From the NCBI GenBank assembly GCA_026709505.1, contig JAPOSW010000106.1, forward strand, positions 43,565-107,564: a DNA stretch of 64,000 nucleotides, in the 5' to 3' direction. The first letter of the stretch is position 1. Every line of letters begins with the position of its first letter. The notes below the pieces were generated by a model. It worked only from the letters and a program-made list of their open reading frames with translations. It ran no database searches and had not been told where the DNA came from. This document shows, one piece after another, positions 19,434-29,137 of this stretch. Source of the DNA: Gammaproteobacteria bacterium (lineage in GTDB: Bacteria; Pseudomonadota; Gammaproteobacteria; Arenicellales; Poriferihabitantaceae). Position numbers and translations under genes: made by a program.

Positions 19434-20912
19434 TCATTCTTTTCTGATGATCAGTTTTTGCCCTGCGACGACTTCGGACGAATAGTCCATGCCATTCATT
19501 TCCTGAAGTTGCTGTAAAGGAACCCCAAAGAGGCTGGCGATTCTCTGCAGGCTGTCGTTTTTTCTAACGTAGTAAATACCGTCGCCAACCCTGAGTACAG
19601 ATTCCCCTGGTTTTCTGCTGGCAATCAGCGATTCAGCCGCTTTCGATTGCGTTTTTGGATTCTGCAAACTGCTGTTTGCCGAAGCTCCTGCCTCTCCCAA
19701 ATCGACAGCAGTGACTTCTCCTTCAAACCGGGTTATCGGAATACGGAGTGTCTGGCCAGGGTATATCGTGTCTGACTCAAGATTATTCAATCGTTTGATT
19801 ATTTGGGTCTTGGTGTTGTATCGGGCAGCAATGGCATCCAGATACTCGCCTTTCTTTACATGGTGAATGTCCCAGGCCAACTCATCCCAGAGTGCGGTTT
19901 TGGCCAGTGTGCCCGACAGCGTCACGGCCAGTTCAGCAGGGACCGCGATTTGATGGCGGCCAGTCGGGGGGGTCACGCCTCGCAAATACCCCGGATTCAG
20001 TTCCTTGAGCAGGTCAGGGTTGAGTGAGAGCAACGATGCCAATAGAGCCAAGTCAGTTTGCTGCTTGGCGTCAATCACGGAAATGGTTGCTGTTTTGGGT
20101 ATGGGGCGGAGATTGACTCCATGCTTTTCCGGATCCGAGATGATATTGCGAATGGCCACAAACTTTGGCAAGTAAGATCGGGTTTCCCCTGGCAGTTCAA
20201 GGTAGGAATACGTTGTCGGACGCTTTGCGCGCAAGTTTTCATTTATCGCTTTTCGGACACGGCCGGAACCTGCGTTGTAACTGGCTAGGGCTAATTCCCA
20301 ATCGTTGTCGAATTCGCTCAGCAGGAAAGAGAGATAGTCCAGAGCAGCTCGAGTGGATTGTATGAAGTCCTTTCGCTCATCGACCCACCAGTCCTGCCGA
20401 AGACCGAATCTTTCTCCGGTCGAGGGAATGAATTGCCATAATCCAGCAGCATTTGAAGTTGATACTGCAGTGGGCCTGAGTTCGCTTTCCACGATCGGAA
20501 TAATCGCAAGATCATAGGGCAAACCACGCTTCTCTATTTCCTCAACGATGTAGGGAAGATACCAATAGGCGCGTTTTGATACTCGTTCAAAGTATGCCGG
20601 ATGATTGCTGTACCTTGCCTCGAATCTTTCAATGAGCTTATCGCCGGGGTTGGAATATTCAAGCTCAAAACTTTGCTGCAGGAAATGCCATAGATTCATG
20701 TCTCCGAGTAGGGTTTCCTGAACTGTCTCGGTAACTGTTGGATTCAGGGAGGCCGTTTTTTCAGATGGTGAATTTTCAGTGGTTTCAGCTGCGGGTGCCC
20801 GGTCGATTTTTGATCCGGCAATTATCTGGTCGGCCATGGCATTCATTGATAGCCCAATGAGCAGTATCAACACTAGCGAAAGCTTCCCCCAAAGTACAGT
20901 CAAGGCGATCAT
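19434..20912 (-). CDS. mltD: membrane-bound lytic murein transglycosylase D
   Basis: MltD cleaves peptidoglycan glycan strands, releasing 1,6-anhydro-muropeptides. The 492-residue product has an N-terminal hydrophobic export segment (LSLVLILLIGLSMNAMA), the SLT domain with catalytic Glu in PIVESELRP, the AAGLWQFIPSTG and ALASYNAGSGRV motifs, and two LysM repeats. One LysM is near HHVKKGEYLDAIAARYNTKT and the second at the C-terminus (YYVRKNDSLQRIASLF). No lipobox cysteine is visible in the signal region, unlike enteric MltD. It is convergent with the glycosylase gene. Confidence 0.93.
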   Translation of the reverse strand: MIALTVLWGKLSLVLILLIGLSMNAMADQIIAGSKIDRAPAAETTENSPSEKTASLNPTVTETVQETLLGDMNLWHFLQQSFELEYSNPGDKLIERFEARYSNHPAYFERVSKRAYWYLPYIVEEIEKRGLPYDLAIIPIVESELRPTAVSTSNAAGLWQFIPSTGERFGLRQDWWVDERKDFIQSTRAALDYLSFLLSEFDNDWELALASYNAGSGRVRKAINENLRAKRPTTYSYLELPGETRSYLPKFVAIRNIISDPEKHGVNLRPIPKTATISVIDAKQQTDLALLASLLSLNPDLLKELNPGYLRGVTPPTGRHQIAVPAELAVTLSGTLAKTALWDELAWDIHHVKKGEYLDAIAARYNTKTQIIKRLNNLESDTIYPGQTLRIPITRFEGEVTAVDLGEAGASANSSLQNPKTQSKAAESLIASRKPGESVLRVGDGIYYVRKNDSLQRIASLFGVPLQQLQEMNGMDYSSEVVAGQKLIIRKE

Positions 20913-21134
20913 CAGGCGTGCATTTCAAAATAGTGCGTGATATTGGCCATTGGCAGTCAGTCAGGATACAGCGGCGTAGAGCGTATATAGCAGTTGGACA
21001 GGCTTGAAGTCAGATTGCCGAGAGTAGGGTGAACCGTAACCTTGATGGATGGATTGTAGTGAATGAAGCCAATGATTGGGTTCGAGGGAGAAGCTCGAAA
21101 GTATATAATATACCGTTTTCAACCAGAAAGAGTA

Positions 21135-22112
21135 ATGAAAGATCCCATCAGAATATCAATAACCGGCGCAGCCGGCAATATTTCTTATGCGCTGTTATTT
21201 CGCATCGCAGCAGGAGACATGCTCGGCAAGGACCAGCCGGTTGCGTTGCAGTTACTGGAGATCACCCCAGCCATGCAGGCTCTTGAAGGCGTTGTCATGG
21301 AACTGGATGATTGCGCTTTTCCCTTGCTTGCTTCGGTAGATATTTCAGACGATCCCGGGGTGGCTTTCCGCGATTCCAACATTGCGATGCTGGTCGGTTC
21401 TAAACCACGTGGGCCGGATATGCAGCGCTCTGATCTCATTAAGGACAATGGGGCCATATTCTCGGTGCAAGGCAAAGCATTGAACGACAATGCGAGTCGC
21501 GATGTAAAAGTGATTGTTGTCGGCAATCCAGCAAATACCAATGCATTTATTGCGTCAAAAAATGCCCCGGACCTGAACCCTGCCAACTTTACAGCCATGA
21601 TGCGCCTTGATCACAATCGCGCATTATCGCAATTGTCGGCAAAACTGGATCTTCATCACACTGAACTCGGCAGAATGACCGTATGGGGCAATCATTCCGC
21701 AACCCAGTATCCCGATATCACGAATGTTGCAGCAAACGGAGCAGGGGTTTCCGACCAAGTGGACCAGAATTGGCTGGTGAACGATTTTATACCGACTGTT
21801 CAGAATCGCGGTACGGCCATTATTCGTGCACGGGGCGCATCCAGTGCCGCTTCAGCTGCCTCAGCTGCAATCGATCATATACGAGACTGGGTTTTGGGCA
21901 CACCCGAGGGCGACTGGGTCAGCATGGCAATTCCTTCCGATGGGAGCTACGATATTCAGGAAGGGCTGATGTATTCATTTCCGGTGACCTGTTCGGGTGG
22001 TGACTATCACATCGTGCAAGGCTTGAATATCTCTGATTTCAGTCGTGAACGCATGAGTGAAACCGAGCAAGAGCTGAAAACTGAAGTAGAGGCTGTCAGC
22101 CATCTTGTATAG
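21135..22112 (+). CDS. mdh: malate dehydrogenase
   Basis: This is the NAD-dependent TCA-cycle enzyme interconverting malate and oxaloacetate. The 325-residue product has the Rossmann motif [12 protein letters not shown] and the substrate loop with arginines near [12 protein letters not shown]. The [10 protein letters not shown] and [11 protein letters not shown] segments are typical of the cytosolic-type bacterial enzyme (approximately 325 residues), and the catalytic His is in VWGNHS. ATG 21135 with AGAAAGAG just upstream is the start; the open frame extends 24 codons further but those residues are not family-like. A TATAAT at 21104-21109 may be part of its promoter. Confidence 0.96.
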   Translation: MKDPIRISITGAAGNISYALLFRIAAGDMLGKDQPVALQLLEITPAMQALEGVVMELDDCAFPLLASVDISDDPGVAFRDSNIAMLVGSKPRGPDMQRSDLIKDNGAIFSVQGKALNDNASRDVKVIVVGNPANTNAFIASKNAPDLNPANFTAMMRLDHNRALSQLSAKLDLHHTELGRMTVWGNHSATQYPDITNVAANGAGVSDQVDQNWLVNDFIPTVQNRGTAIIRARGASSAASAASAAIDHIRDWVLGTPEGDWVSMAIPSDGSYDIQEGLMYSFPVTCSGGDYHIVQGLNISDFSRERMSETEQELKTEVEAVSHLV

Positions 22113-22203
22113 CGTAATGCCAGGGGTTTCGCGATCAAGAATCGCCTCAATTCTTCCATGGCTGGAATGAGTGAATTTGGCGGGTTTTGCAAGGCGCTGG
22201 CGT

Positions 22204-23028
22204 ATGAAGATCAGCGTCATTATCCCGACTCATAATCGAAGGCGTCTGATTGGCAGGGCGATTCATTCTGTTCTCGCACAGACTTGTCCCGTTTGTGAAA
22301 TACTGGTCGTTGATGACGGTTCGACCGATGGTACGGACGAGATGGTCGTTGCTGACTTTCCACAAGTCAGGTTGATTCGACAGGCAAACCGTGGAGTCAG
22401 TTCGGCGAGAAACACGGGAATTGTCCAGTCTTGCGGTGACTGGCTGGCCTTTCTGGATTCGGATGATCAGTGGCTGCCCGACAGGCTGAAAAGGCAGGTT
22501 GAGACGTTGTCTCAAAATCCTGGGGCCCAAGTCATCCATACTGATGAAATCTGGATACGCGGTGGAAAACGCGTCAACCCGGGCAGCAGACACCGAAAAC
22601 CAAGTGGCTGGATATTCAACAATTGCCTGCGCCTTTGCTGTGTATCGCCATCATCGACCATGATTTCCAGGACAGTTTTCGATGAGGTAGGAAGCTTTGA
22701 CGAGTCGCTACCCGTTTGCGAGGATTATGATCTCTGGCTGCGAATGTCGACCCGCTATCCGTTTCATCTCGTCGAAGAACCTCAAATCATCAAATATGGG
22801 GGGCATTCTGATCAATTGTCGAAACGATACTGGGGCATGGACCGATTCAGGGTTCAGTCCATCCTCAATCGTCTTCAGTCCGGGCAATTGAATCCAACCC
22901 AAGCTCAGGAAGCAAAAAAGGTGCTACTGGACAAATTGTCAATTCTGGTGAATGGATTCAAGAAACGAGAAAACCATGCCCAGGCTGACTACTACCAGGC
23001 ATTGCAGATTCGCTGGGGTCATTCGTGA
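22204..23028 (+). CDS. family 2 glycosyltransferase
   Basis: The 274-residue protein is a GT-A fold inverting glycosyltransferase. It has SVIIPTHNRRRLIGRAI at the N-terminus, VVDDGSTDGT, and the DxD-like FLDSDDQWLP metal-binding stretch. An acceptor-side domain with SFDESLPVCEDYDLWLRM provides the likely base. No transmembrane segment is apparent. It overlaps the next gene by four bases (GTGA), so the two are coupled. No lipopolysaccharide or capsule cluster surrounds it, so the acceptor cannot be named. Confidence 0.88.
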   Translation: MKISVIIPTHNRRRLIGRAIHSVLAQTCPVCEILVVDDGSTDGTDEMVVADFPQVRLIRQANRGVSSARNTGIVQSCGDWLAFLDSDDQWLPDRLKRQVETLSQNPGAQVIHTDEIWIRGGKRVNPGSRHRKPSGWIFNNCLRLCCVSPSSTMISRTVFDEVGSFDESLPVCEDYDLWLRMSTRYPFHLVEEPQIIKYGGHSDQLSKRYWGMDRFRVQSILNRLQSGQLNPTQAQEAKKVLLDKLSILVNGFKKRENHAQADYYQALQIRWGHS

Positions 23029-23621
23029 AGTTCATCATCAGCGCGTATCGTGCTGAAGCAGAGTCACTTCTTGATTTCTCCGATTTTGTTTTTGACAAGT
23101 CGATTCGCGAATTTCAGGTTTTTCGATCAGGGCAGGCGGTTCTGGGCATTTCAGGCGAGGGGAAGAAGCAGGCTGAAAAGCTGACGGCATTGCTGATTTC
23201 ACGGTATGTTCTCGACCTAGGGGTGAAATCTTCGCTCTGGTTCAATTTTGGAGTTGCTGGCTCAGGCTCTCATGTGCCCGGAAGTCTGGTTTATGCTAGT
23301 CGGGTTGTAGATGCCGAAACCAAAAACCAGTGGGAACTGCTTGCCCGAGATGCTGGCGATGTATCGGTTGCGACGCTCAATACTGTCACCAAGCCCTCTA
23401 ATGAGTATCAAGAGGGGATGATTTATGATATGGAAGCATCGGGCATTTTGAGTGCCTTGTCGAGCCATTCTCTCGCTCGACAGGCCCTGGTCCTGAAATT
23501 GATATCGGATGGGCCGGATTATCCATTTCATTGCTTGACGAAATCTGATATCGTGAAACTGCTAGGCGATGCCCGACAGAAACTTTACTCGATCATTCAT
23601 GCATTGCAACAAGACGAGTGA
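23025..23621 (+). CDS. MTA/SAH nucleosidase-like nucleoside phosphorylase
   Basis: The 198-residue protein is a short member of the PNP/UDP phosphorylase superfamily. Recognisable parts are the glycine-rich LWFNFGVAGSG strand, the ribose-binding IYDMEASGIL (the MEx motif) and the purine-binding Asp in LKLISDGPD. Enzymes of this group split S-adenosylhomocysteine, methylthioadenosine or related nucleosides. It begins with GTG inside the end of the glycosyltransferase gene. The pairing with a glycosyltransferase is unusual and could mean a specialised nucleoside substrate. Confidence 0.72.
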   Translation: MKFIISAYRAEAESLLDFSDFVFDKSIREFQVFRSGQAVLGISGEGKKQAEKLTALLISRYVLDLGVKSSLWFNFGVAGSGSHVPGSLVYASRVVDAETKNQWELLARDAGDVSVATLNTVTKPSNEYQEGMIYDMEASGILSALSSHSLARQALVLKLISDGPDYPFHCLTKSDIVKLLGDARQKLYSIIHALQQDE

Positions 23622-23715
23622 TTCCCATTAATGATAAAAGCATTTGCATTCACTACGCTAGAATGCATCCAAATGTCTTATACTTGAGCGAACAGTTCCA
23701 CATTCAGGAAAAACC

Positions 23716-24444
23716 ATGATTCAACGATACATCGGGCAATTGCCGTCATTGCTGGCATTCCTTCTGATTTCGATAAGTCCCTTTTCGTTCGCTTTTGACG
23801 AGGAAGAAGAGGCAAGGATTATTGAGAAGCTAAACAGGATAGCATCTGGCGACATCATGATTGAGGATGTGGAGCTCTCTGAAGCAGAAGGGGTTTATAT
23901 CGTAACCATGGGCACAAGAGAGTTCTACATCTACAGTCATGGTGACTACCTGTTGGTGGGGGACCTCTATGACACGGTTAGGCAGGTCGATGTTGGACAG
24001 GAGCGCTCCAACAAAAAGATCGCGCAGGCTATCAGTGAAGTATCGGAAGCCGATATGATCATGATGGGTGAACCTCTTGACAAGTATGTGACGGTGTTTA
24101 CGGATACTGACTGTTTCTACTGCCAGAAGTTTCACACGGAGGTCGAAGCCTTGCAAAGCCAGGGAATCCAGGTTCGATACCTCATGTTTCCGCGCTCAGG
24201 CATCGGCACCGAGAGCTACTTTGAAGCGGTCTCCGTATGGTGTTCCGATAATCAAGCGGATGCAATGACCCTGGCGAAGGCGGGCGGCACTGTAGACCCC
24301 GCGGAGTGCGATAACCCGGTTGCCGATCAATACGAATTTGGCCAGTTGATTGGCATTCAGGGAACCCCAACCATCATTTTGCAAAATGGCAAGGTGATCA
24401 ACGGGTATGCCCCGCCGGATGTGCTGGTTTCGGAATCCGGATAG
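23716..24444 (+). CDS. dsbC: DsbC-type periplasmic disulfide isomerase
   Basis: The 242-residue protein has a signal peptide (LPSLLAFLLISISPFSFAF), an N-terminal dimerisation domain, and a thioredoxin-fold domain with active site DTDCFYCQKFH. A second cysteine pair (VWC, AEC) and the cis-Pro loop GTPTIIL follow. DsbC reshuffles wrong disulfides in the periplasm. The CxxC is CFYC; the common DsbC site is CGYC, so the redox potential may differ. The gene stands alone before convergent bamE. Confidence 0.9.
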   Translation: MIQRYIGQLPSLLAFLLISISPFSFAFDEEEEARIIEKLNRIASGDIMIEDVELSEAEGVYIVTMGTREFYIYSHGDYLLVGDLYDTVRQVDVGQERSNKKIAQAISEVSEADMIMMGEPLDKYVTVFTDTDCFYCQKFHTEVEALQSQGIQVRYLMFPRSGIGTESYFEAVSVWCSDNQADAMTLAKAGGTVDPAECDNPVADQYEFGQLIGIQGTPTIILQNGKVINGYAPPDVLVSESG

Positions 24445-24491
24445 TTTCGGAATTAGCCGAATGGGTCTTCAGCATTTGCTGATGCCGGATT

Positions 24492-24854
24492 CTAGGAGTC
24501 GGCAGCACCTTCCTCAGGCACTGAATCCGATGGGGAAGCTGGCGCTGATCCCTCGAAATGGCTGATTCTACCATCGGCGAATTCGATGAACAGGGTGCGT
24601 CGAATGACACTGCCGGTTTTTCCATCCTTGAGAAAATAGTAGTAGTCCCAGCGATCACGGTTAAAGGGGTCCGTGATCAATGGTACTCCCAGAATATCCG
24701 CCACTTCATCCTTGGTCATGCCTAGGCTGATCGAGGCAATCATCTCGTCCGTCAGTTCATTGCCCTGCTGGATATCTGGGCGATACAGACACCCTGATGA
24801 CATCATGGTCAGGGCAACGATGAACAGGCATAGTTTGTATCTGGGATTAATCAT
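24492..24854 (-). CDS. bamE: outer membrane assembly lipoprotein BamE
   Basis: BamE is a small lipoprotein of the BAM complex that inserts beta-barrel proteins. The 120-residue product has a lipoprotein signal with lipobox MSSGC, then YRPDIQQGNELT, the SmpA/OmlA core ISLGMTKDEVADILGVPLITDPFNRDRWDYYY, and a proline/serine-rich acidic end. I chose ATG 24854; a TTG at 24869 would add five residues. It lies just downstream of recN and the GNAT gene, while recN-bamE adjacency is common in gammaproteobacteria. Confidence 0.93.
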   Translation of the reverse strand: MINPRYKLCLFIVALTMMSSGCLYRPDIQQGNELTDEMIASISLGMTKDEVADILGVPLITDPFNRDRWDYYYFLKDGKTGSVIRRTLFIEFADGRISHFEGSAPASPSDSVPEEGAADS

Positions 24855-24865
24855 TTCAGCTGTTG

Positions 24866-25336
24866 TCAAAGATACTTGACCATCGCGGTCTCATCGCAGT
24901 TGTTGAATTTTCGGCAGTGGACACAGGCATTCCAGACTTTCTCGGGTAATTTTGCCATATCCACCACCGTGAATTCCAAATCCTGAAAAAAACCGACGAC
25001 ATAGGTAAGCGCCATCAATCTGGCCAGCCCCAGCTCAATCGACTCTTTTTCCAATTGCTGAACCAGGCGTTTGCCCAGACCCTGCTCTTGGTAGTCAGGA
25101 TGAACCGCAAGGCTGCGAATCTCGGCAAGTTCGTGATTATAAATCATCAGCGAGGCGCAGGCGGCAAGGCGACCGTTATCACGAATAATTCGGAAATTCC
25201 TCAGGGAATGATAAATATCGGTGTTTGAGCGTGGCAGAAGAATGTCAGCCTCTGAATACATCTTGAGAAGCTCTGAAATGTCAGGAACATCCCCCAGCGT
25301 AGCCTCTTGAATCGCCAGGTCAAGATACATGCTCAT
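24866..25336 (-). CDS. GNAT N-acetyltransferase, N-acetylglutamate synthase-like
   Basis: The 156-residue protein has a full GNAT fold: the acetyl-CoA loop HPDYQEQGLGKRLVQQLEKE, the substrate strand AEIRSLAV, and FFQDLEFTVVDMAKLPEKVW near the end. LLPRS and the C-terminal CVHCRKFNNCDETAM stretch resemble the short, stand-alone acetyltransferases related to the ArgA acetylation domain, so arginine synthesis is a candidate role. The start overlaps the recN stop by four bases, and the product is probably translated with RecN. Assignment to a specific substrate is tentative. Confidence 0.7.
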   Translation of the reverse strand: MSMYLDLAIQEATLGDVPDISELLKMYSEADILLPRSNTDIYHSLRNFRIIRDNGRLAACASLMIYNHELAEIRSLAVHPDYQEQGLGKRLVQQLEKESIELGLARLMALTYVVGFFQDLEFTVVDMAKLPEKVWNACVHCRKFNNCDETAMVKYL

Positions 25337-27006
25337 AGCGAGCCTACCGAAGCCAGCAACTGTCGGGCATGTGTCAAGGTCTGGGATGTTGCTTTCTCTC
25401 CGCTGATCATTCTGGCAATCTCAGCGATTCGCTCCTCATTGGACAATTTACGGATCATGGTTTCAACACCGTCATCTATGCTCTTGGTAACATTGAATTG
25501 ATGGTTTCCATGAATGGCTACTTGAGTCAGGTGTGTAATGCAGATGACTTGCCCCCTTTCGCCTAGCTCCCGGAGTTTCTGCCCTATGGCATTCGCCACC
25601 TCGCCACCGATTCCGGTATCGACCTCATCAAAAATCATGGTTGGTGCACGAGATTCCTGGGCTAGAACAACCTGGATGGCCAGCGATATTCTGGACAGCT
25701 CCCCTCCAGAGACTGCCCTGTTCAGCGGCTGAGCGGGTATCCCGGGATTGCCGGAAGCCCGGAATTCGACCGATTCGTTGCCATGGCGGGTAATCCCATC
25801 CCCATCTTCGGGTGCCAGACAAATCTCGAAGCATCCGCCCTGCATCCCAAGGCCATGAATGATAGTGGAAATATCTTTCTGGAGTTGAGTCGCGACCCTG
25901 TTTCTATTCATTGAAACAGTCGCACATAGATCGAAATACCGTGCGCTTGCCTGTTCCAGCTGTTCCGACAATTCCGAGATTTCAGCTTCGGGGTCGGAAA
26001 GATTATCCAATTCCTTCTGGATGCTGCGCATGTGTTCTGCAAGCTGCCCAGGCTGGATTTTGTGTTTGCGAGCCAGCGAGTGGTACTCGGAGAGCCTGTT
26101 CTCGATGTACTGCAGGGATTCTGCATCGAGTTCACTGTCATTAATGAGTGGTTCAAGTTGCTTGGAGGCTTCTTCAATGTTGATTTGCGCCTCGGAGAGC
26201 ATTTTTCTGACTTCAGCCAACTCCTGCGCGTATTCAATTAACGGGTCAAGTCGGGATATATGCCTGATGAGATGGCTGTTCAAACTGTCTGTATCGCCGC
26301 TGTAGAGATGCTCATGAATTTCTGATGCGGTAGAAATCAGTTCGACTTGATGGGCGCCTCGACGCTGACTGAATTCCAGTTCGTCCCATTCGCCGTCTTT
26401 GGGGTCAAGCTTCTGGATCTCATTGAAATGATAGTTCAGTATCTCGAGATGTTTCGCATCAGCTTCGCTTCTTTCCCGGAGTTCCTTGATTCGCTGCTTT
26501 AGATCTCGAATCACCTCATAGCAGGCACCCACCCTATGCATGAGTTCCGTATTGCCTGCCGCCTCGTCAAGCATGTCTCGTTGAACTTCTCTCTTGAGCA
26601 GCGACAGGTGCTCATGCTGGCCATGGATATCGACGAGCAATTCGCCCAATTCACGGAGTTGTGCAGCTGTCGCAGCATGATTATTGATGAACCCTCGGCT
26701 TGATCGACCTTTGCGGATCACTCTGCGTAAAATGCAGTCCGTGCTGTCATCCATCCCCCCAGCGCTTAGCCATTGCAGGGCTGGATGATCTTCCGCAAGG
26801 CTGAACCCCGCCTGAATCTCAGCCGAGTCCTGTCCATAGCGAATTTGTGTCGCTTCCGAACGGTCTCCGAGCAGTACATTGATCGCATCGATGATTACAG
26901 ACTTGCCTGAACCGGTTTCTCCGGTTAAAGCAGTAAAGTTCGCCTCAAACTCTATTTCGAGGTTTTCAACGATGGCGAACTGGCGGATTTCAAGCCAGTC
27001 AATCAT
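25333..27006 (-). CDS. recN: DNA repair protein RecN
   Basis: RecN is an SMC-like ATPase acting early in double-strand break repair. The 557-residue product has Walker A LTGETGSGKSVIIDAI, a long alpha-helical middle (about residues 160-370) that forms the coiled-coil arms, the signature SGGELSRISLAIQVV, and Walker B TMIFDEVDTGIGGEVA. The gene lies two bases after nadK on the minus strand and overlaps the GNAT gene. No obvious LexA site was seen ahead of the nadK-recN unit. Confidence 0.96.
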   Translation of the reverse strand: MIDWLEIRQFAIVENLEIEFEANFTALTGETGSGKSVIIDAINVLLGDRSEATQIRYGQDSAEIQAGFSLAEDHPALQWLSAGGMDDSTDCILRRVIRKGRSSRGFINNHAATAAQLRELGELLVDIHGQHEHLSLLKREVQRDMLDEAAGNTELMHRVGACYEVIRDLKQRIKELRERSEADAKHLEILNYHFNEIQKLDPKDGEWDELEFSQRRGAHQVELISTASEIHEHLYSGDTDSLNSHLIRHISRLDPLIEYAQELAEVRKMLSEAQINIEEASKQLEPLINDSELDAESLQYIENRLSEYHSLARKHKIQPGQLAEHMRSIQKELDNLSDPEAEISELSEQLEQASARYFDLCATVSMNRNRVATQLQKDISTIIHGLGMQGGCFEICLAPEDGDGITRHGNESVEFRASGNPGIPAQPLNRAVSGGELSRISLAIQVVLAQESRAPTMIFDEVDTGIGGEVANAIGQKLRELGERGQVICITHLTQVAIHGNHQFNVTKSIDDGVETMIRKLSNEERIAEIARMISGEKATSQTLTHARQLLASVGSL

Positions 27007-27007
27007 G

Positions 27008-27907
27008 TTAGCCGTGCCAGCCGAGCTTGTTATTCAGGGTTTCAAAATAGTTGAATCGACCTGACTTAACCAGTTTCAGTTTTCGTTTTGCTCTGGATAT
27101 GTGAATGATTTCTGAACCGTCAAGCTCCATCAGCATCATGCCGTCAAGGGCGAGATTAGGTGGGAACTCGTTCGGCTCGATATTCGAGATATGAATTTTA
27201 TCCGTCTCCGACAACAATATCGGTCGATTGCTCAGCGTATGCGGGCAGATCGGCGAAAAGCAGATCACTGGCAAATCCGGGTAAATTATTGGGCCACCGG
27301 CAGAGAGAGCATAGGCAGTTGAGCCGGTCGGGGTTGAAATAATCAATCCATCGCCTCGCGGCTTGGTTACGTATTGATCATTGACATGAATGCTGAACTC
27401 GATCAGCCTTCCCATGTTTCCTTTGGACAGGACAATGTCATTGAGTGCCGTGCTCGATAATACCTTGTTGCCGTCTCTGACAACTTTGCATTTGAGCAGG
27501 GTGCGCTGTTCGATGTGAAAATCGCCCTCCAGAATTGAACTGATTGCGCATTCGAAATTGGACATTGGAATATCAGTCAGAAATCCGAGCCTGCCGAGAT
27601 TGATGCCAACAGCGGGCACTCCGAATTTCGATAACTCCCTGGCAACGCTTAGCATGGTGCCATCGCCGCCGACAACTATTGAGAGGTCCAGTAGCTTATT
27701 CGGCGGCTTGTCCTGGTCTTCCAGACGCATCCCGTCAATCTGCGAGGATGTGGTATGACCCAGGTAGACGGCCAGGCTGCTCTTTTCAAGAAAATTCTTT
27801 ACATGAATAACGGCATCAGCGACGCTGTGGTCATTGAATTTCCCAAAAAGGCCTATATTTTTAATGTGCACGACTTCTAGATTCCGACTTGGCAGGATAG
27901 TATGCAT
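27008..27907 (-). CDS. nadK: NAD kinase
   Basis: NadK phosphorylates NAD to NADP. The 299-residue product contains the GGDGTMLSVAREL loop, NLGRLGFLTD, and the TPTGSTAYALSAGGPI nucleotide-binding segment, all diagnostic. The family core starts at IKNIGLFGKFND, so ATG 27907 or the GTG at 27871 are the best starts; the open frame to 28024 is longer than the family. It is divergent from hrcA, with a promoter region of about 150 bases between them, and runs straight into recN. Confidence 0.95.
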   Translation of the reverse strand: MHTILPSRNLEVVHIKNIGLFGKFNDHSVADAVIHVKNFLEKSSLAVYLGHTTSSQIDGMRLEDQDKPPNKLLDLSIVVGGDGTMLSVARELSKFGVPAVGINLGRLGFLTDIPMSNFECAISSILEGDFHIEQRTLLKCKVVRDGNKVLSSTALNDIVLSKGNMGRLIEFSIHVNDQYVTKPRGDGLIISTPTGSTAYALSAGGPIIYPDLPVICFSPICPHTLSNRPILLSETDKIHISNIEPNEFPPNLALDGMMLMELDGSEIIHISRAKRKLKLVKSGRFNYFETLNNKLGWHG

Positions 27908-28061
27908 TTTACTGCTGCATGCATGTTTTGTGGTTCTTGAATTGCCATGGATTAATCCAGCAAGACTGTATAATTTTATACGTAGACTGACTGCAAAGAT
28001 GCGCAGTTTTGCTACGCCTGACAATGCAGGAATCGATTAACCTACAGTTTGCAAGTGTCTA

Positions 28062-29120
28062 ATGGTTCATTCAGATCAAATGGCGTTGAACGAGAGAGCG
28101 GTCTTTGTTCTCGATAAACTGGTACGGCACTATATTGATGACGGTGTTCCAGTAGGATCGAGAACGCTCTCCAAGCTTCCGGCTGCGGGCCTCAGCTCGG
28201 CAACGATCCGCAATGTCATGGCTGATCTTGAAGAATCAGGCTTCATTCACTCTCCGCATACTTCTTCCGGTCGCATTCCAACAGCAAAAGGGTATCGCTT
28301 CTTTATCAATAGCCTTATCAAGGCTGATTCTGTTGACAGTAAATCATACCAGCAGATCTCAGGGCGGTTTGAAGGGGTTGCGGACCCGTTGAGCATTCTG
28401 GTGAATGCGACGGAACTGCTGTCTCAAATCACGTCTTTTGCGGGCATTCTTTCCACGCCTGACGTCAGTTCGACCTGTATTCGTCAGATCGAGTTTATCC
28501 GGTTGTCAAGCAATCGGGTGCTGGCGATTTTGGTTACTGAAGACGGTCAAGTGCAGAACAAGGTTTTGTCAACCGAAATCGAATATACCGGTTCAGATTT
28601 GGTCGAGGCTGCCAATTATTTCAACCACAAGTACAGTTCACAGTGTATTTCCGTGGTCCGTCGCAAATTGCTGGCGTTGATGAAGAAGGATCGCAAGAAA
28701 ATGAAAAAGGAAATGTCCACTGCCGTCAAGATGGCCAGCAAGCTGTTCGAGCAGAATACTTCGACATCGGAAGATGTATTGATCAGTGGGGAGAGCAATC
28801 TGCTATCGATTGCCGACTTCACTGAAATCAACCGATTAAGGACACTGTTTGAAACATTCAGGACCAAGGAAACCCTGCTTGATCTACTGCAAGGCAGCTT
28901 GTCCGAATCAGGCATCACCATTTACATCGGCGAGGAGTCGGGCATTGAACCACTGCGCGACTGTAGTCTTATCTCGGCGCCCTACAAGCAGGATAATCAG
29001 ATTGTCGGTGTACTGGGTGTGATCGGTCCCACTCGCATGCATTATGAGGAAGTCATCAATACCGTTGACATTACCGCCCAGATTGTCAGCAATGCCCTGA
29101 GCATGCAGTATTCCGCCTAG
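28062..29120 (+). CDS. hrcA: heat-inducible transcription repressor HrcA
   Basis: HrcA represses groES-groEL and dnaK operons through CIRCE elements. The 352-residue product has the N-terminal winged helix (AVFVLDKLVRHYIDDGVPVGSRTLSK) with the recognition stretch SSATIRNVMADLEESGFIHSPHTSSGRIPT, the GAF-like middle, and the C-terminal domain ending in VIGPTRMHYEEVI. No CIRCE sequence was spotted in this window, so its targets lie elsewhere. Gene order recN-nadK-hrcA (divergent) is common in gammaproteobacteria. Confidence 0.96.
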   Translation: MVHSDQMALNERAVFVLDKLVRHYIDDGVPVGSRTLSKLPAAGLSSATIRNVMADLEESGFIHSPHTSSGRIPTAKGYRFFINSLIKADSVDSKSYQQISGRFEGVADPLSILVNATELLSQITSFAGILSTPDVSSTCIRQIEFIRLSSNRVLAILVTEDGQVQNKVLSTEIEYTGSDLVEAANYFNHKYSSQCISVVRRKLLALMKKDRKKMKKEMSTAVKMASKLFEQNTSTSEDVLISGESNLLSIADFTEINRLRTLFETFRTKETLLDLLQGSLSESGITIYIGEESGIEPLRDCSLISAPYKQDNQIVGVLGVIGPTRMHYEEVINTVDITAQIVSNALSMQYSA

Positions 29121-29137
29121 TTCATTCCGGTTGGGGC

